DNA from: Chlorogloeopsis fritschii
Lineage (GTDB): Bacteria; Cyanobacteriota; Cyanobacteriia; Cyanobacteriales; Nostocaceae
Reading direction: 5' to 3' (one strand)
Assembly: GCF_043099315.1 (NCBI RefSeq)
Contig: NZ_CP170746.1
DNA: 64,000 nt
The translations under genes and the position numbers were made by a program. The notes beneath the pieces were generated by a model that was given only the letters and a program-made list of their open reading frames with translations, was not told the origin of the DNA and made no database searches. Below are positions 26,611 to 36,049 of this stretch, one piece after another (within the stretch, counting starts at the first letter, position 1; the number at the start of each line of letters is the position of its first letter).

Positions 26611-26637
26611 TTAGCACTCTCAACTCCTGAGTGCTAA
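26611..26637. promoter_or_regulatory. CIRCE operator (HrcA site) of groESL
   Basis: A perfect TTAGCACTC-N9-GAGTGCTAA inverted repeat, 18 bp upstream of the groES ATG. It is the binding site of the heat-shock repressor HrcA. Confidence 0.97.
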
Positions 26638-26676
26638 TTTAGCGAAGGATGATGCGCAATAGCAACATTTGAGGGT

Positions 26677-26692
26677 GTACGGGTTACCGAAC
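26677..26692 (-). promoter_or_regulatory. K-box of groESL
   Basis: On the minus strand gttcggtaacccgtac fits GTTCGG-N2AN-CCN2AC, the K-box described for cyanobacterial groE promoters as an element for light- and heat-responsive expression independent of HrcA. It lies about 40 bp upstream of CIRCE, where it is expected. Confidence 0.8.
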
Positions 26693-26940
26693 TTCACGGG
26701 TGCAGAAAATTTTTGAGTAAAAATACTCTAATTCTTAGGTTTTTCAGGTTTTTTGGATTAAGTTACGAATATTTATATATAGTCAAATTTATTTGCAAAG
26801 CATGGAAATTGTTATAGAACAGAAATCAGAGAGCGCAAAATAGGTAACAACTAAAGTGATCCAACCCAGTCTAGAAATAAGAAAAACCACTCAACAGCCA
26901 AAAATTAAAGCCCTAAGTAATTGTATAGAAACTTCAGGAC

Positions 26941-27316
26941 TTAAAAAAAAATCAGAGACATATTTTGATCTGTACTGTTCAGAATATGCCTAAATATTGT
27001 GCAAAAGAAGCTAGTCTGGAAGCATGGGAAGACTTGAACAAGCGGCTAAAAACAGCTGAAGCTAGATTTTCCCCAACAAAGTCATCCCAGTTGCATACTT
27101 CAAAGCAAAGCCGACAGCTTGCGAGTTTGTTGCTCTGGGCCGATAATAGTTGTTTACCCGGATGGTGTCTGGGATCGCCAAGCAACTGTGAAAGTTATTG
27201 AGCGGGTTATACAAAAACACTTAATAGGAAATAAGGTGGTTGAAGAGTATGCTTTTCTAGTCCGTCCTTTGTCAGAAAATTCCTCGGTTTTTTGCAATCA
27301 ACTGATATCAGCTTAA
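26941..27316 (+). pseudogene. (2Fe-2S) ferredoxin-like protein, frameshifted
   Basis: Two overlapping plus-strand frames together read like one thioredoxin-fold ferredoxin. The first (from about 26965) gives ILICTVQNMPKYCAKEASLE...DLNKRLK. The second picks up at about 27050 with QLKLDFPQ...SKADSLRVCCSGP, then IIVVYPDGVWDRQAT and HLIGNKVVEEYAF, ending at 27316. The second frame has a stop (TAA, 27047-27049) just before the junction, so a +1/-1 shift lies near 27045-27055. The segment before SGP reads SLRVC, where relatives usually have C-x3-C, so one cluster-ligand cysteine also appears lost. No upstream ATG in good context is seen. Confidence 0.6.
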
Positions 27317-27639
27317 TGACCGAAGGATATGGTAAGACAGCAAGCTAGGGAAAGTGCGGGTTAATTGTTAATAGGGAGCATCTTTAGCCAAAAAGAATTT
27401 GATAATCTGAAAGATTATTATTCAATTGAAGTTTTTTGCCCGCTCCTTTCAAAGCGATATATAATAACGCATTATAAATACTAATGCTCTACGTATCCTC
27501 ACTGGACTTTTGTCATTGATATAGTAGTTTCTCAAAAGCAATGATTATTTTGAGATATTTACGAACCAAAGGCAAGTTAAGTGGGAAAAAGCACAAAATC
27601 ACAACAAACCACCAAAAAGGATTGCTATTCAAGACCTTG

Positions 27640-28317
27640 ATGGATCTAAGCGCGACAAGTGCCACTGCTATGAAAGAACCCAGCATGAAAGATCACAAAC
27701 GACTTCTACTCATTGATGATGACCCCAACCTGATTTTGCTGGTGAAGGATTACTTGGAATTTCGGGGATATGAAGTCATCACCGCAGAAAATGGTCGAGA
27801 AGCTCTGGAAATTTTAGAGCAGGATATTCCAGACATGATCATTTGTGACGTGATGATGCCGGAAATGGACGGTTACACTTTTGTAGAGCAAGTCCGGCAA
27901 AACGAACGCACCAGTTGGATTCCCGTTCTATTCCTTTCGGCTAAGGGACAAAGCGCAGACCGAGTTAAAGGTCTGAATAAAGGTGCTGATGTATACATGG
28001 TCAAGCCCTTTGAGCCAGAGGAACTAGTAGCACAGGTAGAATCTTCTCTGAAGCAAACCATTCGTTGGAAAGAACATCAGGCGAAAGGAGGGGAAAATGG
28101 TTCCCGCATCCAAGTTCCTTTTGATGTACAGTTAACCCCTACAGAACTGAAAGTAGTGCAGTTTGTAGCTAGGGGTTTAGCAAACCGCGAAATTGCTGAA
28201 GAATTAAATGTCAGTCAGCGTACAGTTGAAAGCCATGTGTCCAATATGTTGGGCAAAACCAATCTACACAACCGCACTGAACTAGCGCGGTGGGCGATTG
28301 AAAATCAAATGGCATAA
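27640..28317 (+). CDS. Response regulator, REC plus LuxR-type DNA-binding domain
   Basis: A two-component transcription factor of about 225 residues. The receiver has LLIDDDPN, the phospho-acceptor Asp in ICDVMMPEMDG and the conserved Lys in MVKPFEPEEL. The C-terminal helix-turn-helix (TPTELKVVQFVARGLANREIAEELNVSQRTVESHVSNML, given only in outline) is NarL/FixJ/LuxR type. The start is uncertain: the frame is open from 27541, but the first 33 residues look non-conserved, and ATGs occur at 27640, 27670 and 27685. It faces the REC-kinase gene of the chemosensory cluster tail to tail; a functional link is possible but unproven. Confidence 0.85.
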   Translation: MDLSATSATAMKEPSMKDHKRLLLIDDDPNLILLVKDYLEFRGYEVITAENGREALEILEQDIPDMIICDVMMPEMDGYTFVEQVRQNERTSWIPVLFLSAKGQSADRVKGLNKGADVYMVKPFEPEELVAQVESSLKQTIRWKEHQAKGGENGSRIQVPFDVQLTPTELKVVQFVARGLANREIAEELNVSQRTVESHVSNMLGKTNLHNRTELARWAIENQMA

Positions 28318-28647
28318 ATAAAGCGCCAAGTGGTGAGAGTTGAGTTATGAGTAAGTGTTCAAATTACAAACGCATAACTCAAAACTCATACCTCAAGCGT
28401 TTATTGTCTCCACTAGTGAATGGATATCAAAATTCCTAAATTTAGTTTGTCGATGTAGTCTAAAATTTATAATCTGCGAAGTTATACCAATTCCAGAAAG
28501 GAATGAAACAGATGCGTAGGTTGGGTTAAAGGGAGTAAAACCCAACAATTACAAGACTTTGAGGTGTTGGGTTACCCTGCACTCAAGCTGCGCAAAGCGC
28601 GTCTACGATTCCCATAAAACCTATTTCCTACTCTCAATTTTTTCCTA
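28318..28647. repeat. Spacer with dispersed gttgggtt hairpin element
   Basis: Between the converging response regulator and REC-kinase genes. It contains gttgggtt (28520-28527), its inverse aacccaac (28539-28546) and a further direct copy (28566-28573), followed by a GC-rich patch with ctgcgcaaagcgcg. This is typical of dispersed cyanobacterial hairpin elements. No gene seen. Confidence 0.6.
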
Positions 28648-30024
28648 TTAATCTATTTTTATAGGAATTTCGATGATAAATTCGGTTCCGCATGAAGGCT
28701 CAGACTGAACTGAAATTTTACCTTTATGCTTATCAATAATTTGACCGCTAATTGCTAATCCTATACCTGTGCCTTTATTGACTGGTTTCGTAGTAAAAAA
28801 TGGGTCGAAGATTTTACTTTGATTTTCTAGCTTAATTCCTGGCCCGTTATCTTTAATTCTGACTCTGATATATTTTTCATCAATTGTTTCTGTCTGAATT
28901 AAAATTTGTTTATTTTCTTGTTCCTCTTGCTCTAGCAAAGCATCGATCGCATTGCTAATAATATTCATAAATACCTGGTTTAGTTGAGCTGGATAACATT
29001 CAACTAATGGTAAGTTTTCATAGTTTTTAGTAACTGCTATTGTGCCTTTATAACGATGGCTTAAAATTAATAAATTACTATCAATACCGTCATTAATATT
29101 AACTGCTACTTTTTCAGAATTGTCTAAGCGTGAAAAATTTCGCAGTGACTTAACTATTTCACGAATACGTTCAGTCCCTAACTTCATAGATGACAGTATT
29201 TTTGTTACATCTTCGATCACGAAATCAAGATTATTTTCTGTAATACATTCCTCAATATCAGTAGATGGATTGGGATATTCTTGTTGATAGAGTTGGATTA
29301 AATTTACTAGGGATTCAATATAGCTGTTGAGATGCTGGAAATTACCATGAATAAAGTTAATAGGATTATTGATTTCGTGAGTAATTCCTGCCAGCATTCT
29401 TCCCAAACTAGACATTTTCTCAGTTTGAACTAGTTGCACCTGGGCTGCTTTTAATTCTTGTAAAGTATGTTCTAATTGCTGTGCTTGAAATTGGGCAGTA
29501 ATCGTTGTCTGGGTGAGAGCTTTGAGATTATTATATGCTCTAGAATGATAGCGAATACGGGCGATTAGCTCTACAGGATCTGGTAATTTGATTAGATAAT
29601 CATTTGCGCCTCCAGCAAACGCATCTGCTTTTACCAGCGATTCTTCTTTACTAGATAACATGACTATAGGAATATCCTGAGTTGTTGGATGAGAGCGAAA
29701 CCAACGCAACAGCATTAACCCATCAACTTCTGGCATGACTAGATCCAAAAGAATTACTGTAGGAAAAATCTCTAAAGCTTTTTGAATCGCTTGAGTAGGT
29801 TCACTGATGAAGTACAGGGAAATATCTGTTTCTTTCTCCAAAATTCTACGGATAGCTTCACCAATAATGGCTTGATCGTCAATTAACAGAACTGTTACTG
29901 CCGGTATATTCCTATGTAAAACAGGTGAAAAATTTTGTGAATTTTGTGGCTGATTTATCTCATCTGTTAATGATTTTGCTACTTGTTCAGATACCCTATC
30001 TAAGATTTGTATTTGCGAATACAT
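28648..30024 (-). CDS. WspR-like receiver fused to a histidine kinase
   Basis: A soluble 458-residue protein. The receiver (about 43-165) contains VLLIDDQAIIGEAIRR, phospho-acceptor Asp94 in ILLDLVMPEVDG, then KEESLVKADAFAGGANDYL and KLPDPVELIARIRYHSRAY. These blocks match, as I recall it, the receiver of Pseudomonas WspR. In place of the WspR GGDEF cyclase there is a coiled linker (165-205), a phospho-acceptor His216 in LAGITHEINNPINF and an ATPase domain (NIISNAIDAL, IKDNGPGI, GTGIGLAI). It is on the same strand as, and 277 bp after, the Wsp-like cheB. I infer that it is phosphorylated by the CheA of the cluster and relays the signal to a further regulator. Confidence 0.88.
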   Translation of the reverse strand: MYSQIQILDRVSEQVAKSLTDEINQPQNSQNFSPVLHRNIPAVTVLLIDDQAIIGEAIRRILEKETDISLYFISEPTQAIQKALEIFPTVILLDLVMPEVDGLMLLRWFRSHPTTQDIPIVMLSSKEESLVKADAFAGGANDYLIKLPDPVELIARIRYHSRAYNNLKALTQTTITAQFQAQQLEHTLQELKAAQVQLVQTEKMSSLGRMLAGITHEINNPINFIHGNFQHLNSYIESLVNLIQLYQQEYPNPSTDIEECITENNLDFVIEDVTKILSSMKLGTERIREIVKSLRNFSRLDNSEKVAVNINDGIDSNLLILSHRYKGTIAVTKNYENLPLVECYPAQLNQVFMNIISNAIDALLEQEEQENKQILIQTETIDEKYIRVRIKDNGPGIKLENQSKIFDPFFTTKPVNKGTGIGLAISGQIIDKHKGKISVQSEPSCGTEFIIEIPIKID

Positions 30025-30301
30025 ACTGCAACTCCTGATGATTGCGAGTTGATTTTTTAAGGATTAATCAACAAAAAATTAGATTAATTAATTATAAATA
30101 TATCCAGATAATATGTAATCATTGAAATTCCCTAAATTAACGTAAAAGCAATTTTTTATAGAGAGAATTTAATTTATATAAAATTTATTATTAATCAATA
30201 AATTAACTATTTTGTATATCTTTTTAATTGTAAAATTGATGATGTTTGAATAGTATATTTATTTTCATATAAGTAAGGCATAAATATGAGCGAAAAATAT
30301 T
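30025..30301. other. AT-rich spacer between cheB and the REC-kinase
   Basis: 277 bases, very AT-rich, with no open frame of interest. It could hold a separate promoter for the REC-kinase gene; no terminator is evident after cheB, so read-through from the chemosensory operon is also possible. Confidence 0.4.
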
Positions 30302-31327
30302 TTAGTACATAGGTAAATACTTGATGCAAGAGCAGGCGATCGCTTCCACAGGCAAAACTTCTATTGCTGCTCCTAAATCTACTGCTGCTTTGGGCATACC
30401 ATAAACAACACAAGTCTTTTCGTCTTGGGCAATGGTATGCCAGCCAGCTTGCCGCAATAAGTTTAAACCGCGAGCACCATCCCCACCCATGCCTGTTAGC
30501 AGTACTCCAATTCCTTTGTTTGTCCAATGCCTAGCTACACTGGTAAAGAAGACATCAACTGATGGGCGATAAAAGCAATCTACAGGTTCTTGGCTATAAC
30601 CAAGCGTCAAGTTAGAACGCATCACCAAATGATGGTTTGTACCTGCAACCAAAACTTTCCCTGGTTCTGGCATACAGCCAACAGATGCAAGCTCAACCGA
30701 CAAAGAAGTTTGCTCATTTAACCAGCTAGCGAAACTAGGTGCAAACTGGGCATCTAAATGTTGAACTATAGCGATCGCAGCATGAAAATTCTGCTGGGAA
30801 AATTGAGAAAGAATTGTTGTTAATGCTTTAGGGCCACCAGTGGAAGCACCAATTACAATCAGTGGGGGCAGTTGCTTGAGATTGCGGCTAGGTTTAGACG
30901 GTACACTAGATATAAATTGCTGACGTGAAGATTTACCAATCAATCGGGCAATAGTAGCTATTTTTTGCAACAGTCCATAATTATTCTCAGGTGAGGAATC
31001 GTGACTCCACACAGGTGTATTGATCGCGTCTAAAGCTCCATAACCGATCGCTTCAAAAACCTGGGCTGCATAGCGATTGATACTGGCAGTTACCATCAGA
31101 ATTGCACAAGGAGATTGGCTCATGATTCGTTTTGTGGCTTCTACTCCATCCATGCTGGGCATGAGTACATCCATCAAAATCAAGTCGGGAGTGTCTGCTG
31201 CACATTTACCTACAGCCTCCATGCCATCATAGGCAACCCACGCCAACTTGTAGTTTGGCTCTTTTTTGACTATCCGACGCATTGTCTCGACTGCGATGGG
31301 CGTATCGTTAACGATGGCAATCCTCAT
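30302..31327 (-). CDS. CheB-type chemoreceptor methylesterase (WspF-like)
   Basis: A 341-residue response regulator plus methylesterase, which removes methyl groups from receptor glutamates. Receiver: MRIAIVNDTPIAVETMRR with Asp8, phospho-acceptor Asp53 in LILMDVLMPSMDG. The esterase domain has the catalytic Ser in IGASTGGPKAL, His in VQHLDAQF and Asp in GMGGDGARGL. The opening VNDTPIAVE and LAWVAYDGMEAV are like WspF. It starts 3 bp after the cheA stop, so it is translationally linked. With the CheR-TPR gene it completes the adaptation pair of the cluster. Confidence 0.95.
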   Translation of the reverse strand: MRIAIVNDTPIAVETMRRIVKKEPNYKLAWVAYDGMEAVGKCAADTPDLILMDVLMPSMDGVEATKRIMSQSPCAILMVTASINRYAAQVFEAIGYGALDAINTPVWSHDSSPENNYGLLQKIATIARLIGKSSRQQFISSVPSKPSRNLKQLPPLIVIGASTGGPKALTTILSQFSQQNFHAAIAIVQHLDAQFAPSFASWLNEQTSLSVELASVGCMPEPGKVLVAGTNHHLVMRSNLTLGYSQEPVDCFYRPSVDVFFTSVARHWTNKGIGVLLTGMGGDGARGLNLLRQAGWHTIAQDEKTCVVYGMPKAAVDLGAAIEVLPVEAIACSCIKYLPMY

Positions 31328-31330
31328 GAT

Positions 31331-33637
31331 TTAAGCTTCTCCAATTAAGTCAATCACTGCTTGCACCAGCCTATTGTCATGAAAGTGACTTTTGGTTAGA
31401 TAGTAGTCTGCACCTACTTCTAATCCTTGCAGTCGGTCTTCTTCTCTGTCTTTGTATGAGACAATAATCACAGGGGTATGCTTCAAATTAGCATGGGTTT
31501 TAATCTGGCTTGTGAGTTCAAAGCCATTCATGCGTGGCATATCAATATCAGTCACTACCAAGTCATAATCTCCACTGCGTACTGTGTTCCAAGCGTCGAT
31601 ACCATTAACGGCAACTTCGACTTTGTAACCCTTGTTTTCTAAGAGTTTGCGTTCCATTTCACGGACTGTAATCGAATCATCAACTACTAGTACCCGCTTG
31701 AAGGTTGTAGTGATAGCTTGACGGTGAGACTGATTGACTTGATTGATTTGTTTGGTAGAGAGAACTTTGGCAATAGAACGTACCAAATCCTCCACATCCA
31801 CAATCAATACTGGAGAACCATCGTCCATTAAAGAAGCAGCACTAATGTTGGGAACTTTGCCCAAACGCGGATTTAAAGGACGTACCACTAAATTGCGCTC
31901 ACCCAAAAACCGATCCACAACCAATCCATAAATACTTTGGCGATCGCTAAGTACGATCGCACTGAGCCATTCACAATGGGCAGCAGGTGATGGCAATTCC
32001 AAAACTTGACGTGCAGAGATTAATTGCACGGGTTGATTGTTGAGCATAAAAAAGGGCTGATTCTCTGATAACTGAATATCAGATCTGGATAAAACCACCA
32101 CCCGCTCAATATGAGTCAATCCAAATGCATAGGGTTCGCCAGCAATTTCTACTAACAAAGTACGAATTACAGATAGTGTTAGCGGCAGTTGCAAGGAAAA
32201 AGTCATACCTTTTCCCAAGGAGGAGACAGCCCGCATAATTCCGCCTAATTGGCGCACAGTACTATAGGCGACATCCAATCCCACCCCACGCCCAGAAATC
32301 TCAGTCACGCTCTTGGCAGTGGAAAAACCGGGTAAAAACAGAAATTCCATCAGTTCTACTTCTGAGAGTTGAACTGCCATTTCTGCATTTGTCAATTGTT
32401 TGTTGACGATTTCTTGACGCAGAATTTCTGGTTCAATTCCCCTTCCATCATCGCTGACGGTAACAAACAGCATCCCGGCGCGATGGAGAACTTCAATTTG
32501 GATTGTGCCTTCTTCTGGCTTACCTGCTATTAAACGTTCCTGGGGCGACTCAATGCCATGATCGATCGCATTTCGCAGTATTTGAGTGAGCGGTGCTTCT
32601 AGGCGTTCGAGAATATCTCGATCCAGTAAGGTAGACTTGCCGATAATTTCTAACTTTACCTGCTTGCCCAACTGTCTTGCCAAATCGCGCACCATGCGAG
32701 GAAAACCTTGCCCTCCCTCCTCAAACGGACACATCCGAGTGGTAACTACTTGCCGATACAAGCGATCAACTAGGTTGACAGAACGTTGGGAAAACAATTC
32801 CAATTCATTTTGGCGATCGCCTAAAATTTGGCGACATTCGCTCGCTTTTTGACGCGCCCCACTTAAAATTTCTCTGACATGACTGTTGATATCCTGTTGA
32901 CTTAGCAATACCTCTAACTTCTCTAATAAACCAGACAACTCTGTCTGAGAACCTTTCAATTGCAGTAAAGAGTTGGCAAATGGCTCTAACCAATTTGCTT
33001 CAACTAACGACTCTCCCGCTAGTGCCATTAAGCGATTGAGATTGTCAGTAGTCACGCGCATCACTGAGTTGTGGTTGGTGCGTAATTCTTCAGTGACGGT
33101 GGATGCAGACAAAGAATGACTACTTTGTGAAACCTCCTGATTGGCTACTAGTGGCAATTGGGTAGCTAAATCAATATCTGTGATCGAGGGATCGGGAATA
33201 TTTAAAATTTGGCTATAAAGAAGGGGTACTACCTCGTTACTTTGAATCTGAATAATTTCTGCGATTAGAGATTGAATTTGCAGTTCTCGATCAATATTGG
33301 GATTGGTGACGCAAACCTCAGCTATGTGCAAGAGTATATCTGCTCCTCGCAGGAACACATCAATGGCATCGGGATTGAGACAAATTTTACCTGCCTGAGC
33401 GGCGGCAAAACAGTCTTCCATCATATGCACCAGAGAGACTACGTTATCCATCTGGACAATTCGTGCTGCTCCTTTAATCGAGTGGGCTGCCCGCATTAAG
33501 GCTGCTAGTTCTGTTTTGGGTTGGGGGTTTCTCTCCAGTGCCAACAGGTTATTATTAATGGCTGCAACCTGAGCTTTGACTTCCATACTGAATAAATCCA
33601 GCAGGGAAAAATTGCTAAAGTCCAATTCTTTATTCAT
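31331..33637 (-). CDS. Hybrid CheA kinase with C-terminal receiver (WspE-like)
   Basis: The central histidine kinase of the cluster, 768 residues. The HPt domain has phospho-acceptor His52 in RAAHSIKGAARIV. The ATPase domain has NAIDHGIESP, SDDGRGIEPE and SGRGVGLDV; a CheW-like domain (about 480-620) binds receptors and couplers; a C-terminal receiver has VLVVDDSITVRE and Asp697 in VVTDIDMPRMNG. The receiver ends with YYLTKSHFHDN, the form seen in WspE. It overlaps the upstream cheW by 4 bp and is followed closely by cheB. The internal receiver may act as a phosphate sink or step between kinase and output. Confidence 0.95.
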   Translation of the reverse strand: MNKELDFSNFSLLDLFSMEVKAQVAAINNNLLALERNPQPKTELAALMRAAHSIKGAARIVQMDNVVSLVHMMEDCFAAAQAGKICLNPDAIDVFLRGADILLHIAEVCVTNPNIDRELQIQSLIAEIIQIQSNEVVPLLYSQILNIPDPSITDIDLATQLPLVANQEVSQSSHSLSASTVTEELRTNHNSVMRVTTDNLNRLMALAGESLVEANWLEPFANSLLQLKGSQTELSGLLEKLEVLLSQQDINSHVREILSGARQKASECRQILGDRQNELELFSQRSVNLVDRLYRQVVTTRMCPFEEGGQGFPRMVRDLARQLGKQVKLEIIGKSTLLDRDILERLEAPLTQILRNAIDHGIESPQERLIAGKPEEGTIQIEVLHRAGMLFVTVSDDGRGIEPEILRQEIVNKQLTNAEMAVQLSEVELMEFLFLPGFSTAKSVTEISGRGVGLDVAYSTVRQLGGIMRAVSSLGKGMTFSLQLPLTLSVIRTLLVEIAGEPYAFGLTHIERVVVLSRSDIQLSENQPFFMLNNQPVQLISARQVLELPSPAAHCEWLSAIVLSDRQSIYGLVVDRFLGERNLVVRPLNPRLGKVPNISAASLMDDGSPVLIVDVEDLVRSIAKVLSTKQINQVNQSHRQAITTTFKRVLVVDDSITVREMERKLLENKGYKVEVAVNGIDAWNTVRSGDYDLVVTDIDMPRMNGFELTSQIKTHANLKHTPVIIVSYKDREEDRLQGLEVGADYYLTKSHFHDNRLVQAVIDLIGEA

Positions 33638-34368
33638 GGCAGAACTTTTCTCGCTAAGGCGGCAAATATAAGTTCTTCATCTAAGTAGCTAACGCTGCAA
33701 GTATGCCACTGGAATAAACCTTTGACGTAAGTTTGATTTGTGGCTGCTAGAGAATTAGGAGCGTTTTTTAACTCATGTTGATGAAATTTATGTAATCCGT
33801 AGAGTTCATCCACAGCAAACACCCAAACTTCGCCCGCTTTTTCTATTACCACCATGCGTTGATAAACTACTGGGCTGATTGTTGCTGATGGGCGATCGCT
33901 ATTTTCTAGATGTAGTAAGTGGCTTAATGAGATACACATATGCAACTCACCTCGGATATTTACCAATCCCCGCAAAATTTGGTTGCTGCGATGGGGTAAA
34001 GAATGAATTACCTTTGGTGGGGTAGTTTCCTTTAAAACTTGAGCAGACAGAGCCAGCCATTCTTGTTGCAGGCGAAAAATTGCAACTGTCAGGGCTGCTT
34101 GAATGTTGACACCATCAATAAGGTGAGAATCTGCGGAAATAACCGATTTTTTTTCTACCCCAGCGCTAGATTGAGCGACTAACTGAGTCCATTCTTGCCG
34201 ATAGTTGTTGGGTATAGAACGTTCTAAGAGTTGATGCCCGCCACTAGAATACACTGGGCAATTACGGCAGTGAATGAAATTTGCTAATTCTAGGCAGGAG
34301 CGATCGCCACTAATGCCAATGGTATTCCAGCAACGATGAATATTAGATGAAACAGTAATGGAATCCAT
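33634..34368 (-). CDS. CheW-type coupling protein with N-terminal Cys cluster (WspD-like)
   Basis: A 244-residue adaptor. The CheW domain fills about residues 90-240 (LRGLVNIRGELHMCISL, then YQRMVVIEKAGEVWVFAVDE). Before it is an extension with Cys13, Cys25, Cys34 and Cys37 in RCWNTIGISGDRSC and HCRNCPVYS, a pattern shared with Pseudomonas WspD as I recall it. The cysteines could bind a metal, but this is inference. The stop overlaps the cheA start by 4 bp (ATGA). It couples receptors to the kinase, and with the second CheW at 39493-39999 gives the cluster two adaptors. Confidence 0.93.
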   Translation of the reverse strand: MDSITVSSNIHRCWNTIGISGDRSCLELANFIHCRNCPVYSSGGHQLLERSIPNNYRQEWTQLVAQSSAGVEKKSVISADSHLIDGVNIQAALTVAIFRLQQEWLALSAQVLKETTPPKVIHSLPHRSNQILRGLVNIRGELHMCISLSHLLHLENSDRPSATISPVVYQRMVVIEKAGEVWVFAVDELYGLHKFHQHELKNAPNSLAATNQTYVKGLFQWHTCSVSYLDEELIFAALARKVLP

Positions 34369-34396
34369 AAAAAGCTGCTGAGGAAAGCAAGTCTAT

Positions 34397-36049
34397 TTAA
34401 GCTACGGCAGAGATATTTTCTGTTTTGACTTTGAAGCGGGTGACGCCCTGACGCAATCCTTGAGCTACTTGGTTAAGTTGAGCGATCGCGTTATTGATTT
34501 CCCGCAGTGAATCTGCTGTTTGTACAGAATTTTGAGTTAATTGGGCGATCGCATCACTAATTTGTTGCGCTCCTTGAGACTGGATTTCCATACTCTGATT
34601 TACTGACTCAAAGTGGGGATTTAAATCTTGTACTTGCTGGATAATCTGCCCAATTTGAACGCTAATATTGGCAACATCTTCCACACTCCGCCCAACTTCC
34701 ATAGCAAACTTATCCATCTCCATTACTCCTGTAGAAACTGAAGATTGCATCTCCTTAACCATTTGCTCAATATCAAGGGTGGCAACTGCGGTTTGATCTG
34801 CTAGTCGGCGGATTTCTCTTGCAACTACGGCAAAGCCCAATCCATACTCTCCGGCTTTTTCTGCCTCAATCGCAGCATTTAATGATAGTAGATTCGTTTG
34901 ATCTGCTACTTTGGTAATCGTAACTACGACACTGTTGATGTTATTTGCCTTTTCACTAATCATGCCTAATCGAGTGGCGATAGAATTTGTTGCTTCCCCA
35001 AGTTGGCGCATAGTGGTTTCCATACGCAACAAATCTTTTTGACTATTGCCAGCAGCTTTAGTTGTAAATTGAGACATCACTACAACTTCTTCTATCGTTT
35101 TGACTAGTTCTCTGGCAGTGGAAGAAATTTCCTTAGTAGTGGCAGATACTTGATTAGTAGAGGCTACCTGTTCAGTGATAGTCGCCTCTAGTTGCTTACC
35201 AGAAGCAGCGATTTGAGTTGAAGAAGTAGTTACTTCAATGCCACTCTTTTGGACTTGATGTACTAAGGAATTCAGATTGTGCGTCATATTTTTTAATGCC
35301 GCCATTAACTTGCCAATTACATCATTTGATGTCACCTCAACCTGAGTTGTTAAATCACCTTCTGAAACCCGCTCTGCTAAACTGAAGGCAGTTTGTAATG
35401 AACGAGTTAAGGCACGACTGGGTATAAGAATGATGGCAGATGAAACGATGATGACAGTGACTACAATACAGAAAAATATCCCCCAATTAACATAAGCGGC
35501 AAAAGCCTGAGCTTGATTAGCGTGTTTTTGTCGCTCTTCTAAAAGTTGGTCTTCGGTTTGGAGCATTTCATTCAGTACTTGCCTGGTTTCATCCATAATT
35601 CTTTTGCCTTGATCGGAAAGAATCAGAGCTAATACTTCCTGGGTTTTTCCTGATTTTTTCAGATTGATTGTTTCTTGTAATTCATTCAGTTTTTCCTGAG
35701 TTAATTTTTCCAAATCGATGAGTCTTTTTGATTGTTCGCTGTTATCCGAAATTTGAGTTCTTAAATCTGATATTTCATCTCCTAATTTAGATTTAGCACT
35801 TTCATATGGTTCTAAGTATTTCTCTCTATCAGTAATTATAAATCCCCTTTTTCCTGTTTCCGCGTCAACCAAAAGTTTTTCGATAGCTCTTAAATTTTCT
35901 TTAACTGCAAAAGTATGCACTACCCACTTATTAGACTCTATAAGAGAATCATTTGTTGATTTAGAAATCAAACTAGTAATCAAAGTTAAGATAACAATTA
36001 ATCCACATCCACCAATGACAAACTGATTAATTTTGATTCCTTGTTGCAT
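34397..36049 (-). CDS. Methyl-accepting chemoreceptor with CHASE3 sensor (WspA-like)
   Basis: A 550-residue membrane receptor. TM1 is at about 9-27; an extracytoplasmic CHASE3 domain covers about 35-180, with the hallmark NKWVVHTFAVKENLRAIEK and DAETGKRGFIITDREKYLEP; TM2 is at about 187-208; HAMP is at about 210-265; the signalling hairpin lies around 330-500. Its tip region, GFAVVAREIRRLADQTA followed by LDIEQMVKEM, is WspA-like. It lies 28 bp upstream of the wspD-like cheW. Its cytoplasmic half is nearly the same as that of the second receptor, while the sensor differs. The ligand or stimulus is unknown; in the Wsp system the receptor responds to surface contact or envelope stress. Confidence 0.93.
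   Translation of the reverse strand: MQQGIKINQFVIGGCGLIVILTLITSLISKSTNDSLIESNKWVVHTFAVKENLRAIEKLLVDAETGKRGFIITDREKYLEPYESAKSKLGDEISDLRTQISDNSEQSKRLIDLEKLTQEKLNELQETINLKKSGKTQEVLALILSDQGKRIMDETRQVLNEMLQTEDQLLEERQKHANQAQAFAAYVNWGIFFCIVVTVIIVSSAIILIPSRALTRSLQTAFSLAERVSEGDLTTQVEVTSNDVIGKLMAALKNMTHNLNSLVHQVQKSGIEVTTSSTQIAASGKQLEATITEQVASTNQVSATTKEISSTARELVKTIEEVVVMSQFTTKAAGNSQKDLLRMETTMRQLGEATNSIATRLGMISEKANNINSVVVTITKVADQTNLLSLNAAIEAEKAGEYGLGFAVVAREIRRLADQTAVATLDIEQMVKEMQSSVSTGVMEMDKFAMEVGRSVEDVANISVQIGQIIQQVQDLNPHFESVNQSMEIQSQGAQQISDAIAQLTQNSVQTADSLREINNAIAQLNQVAQGLRQGVTRFKVKTENISAVA

Noticed and set aside
30207..30527. Minus-strand frame overlapping the end of cheB
   Set aside because: Out-of-frame shadow of the CheB methylesterase domain; no domain of its own.
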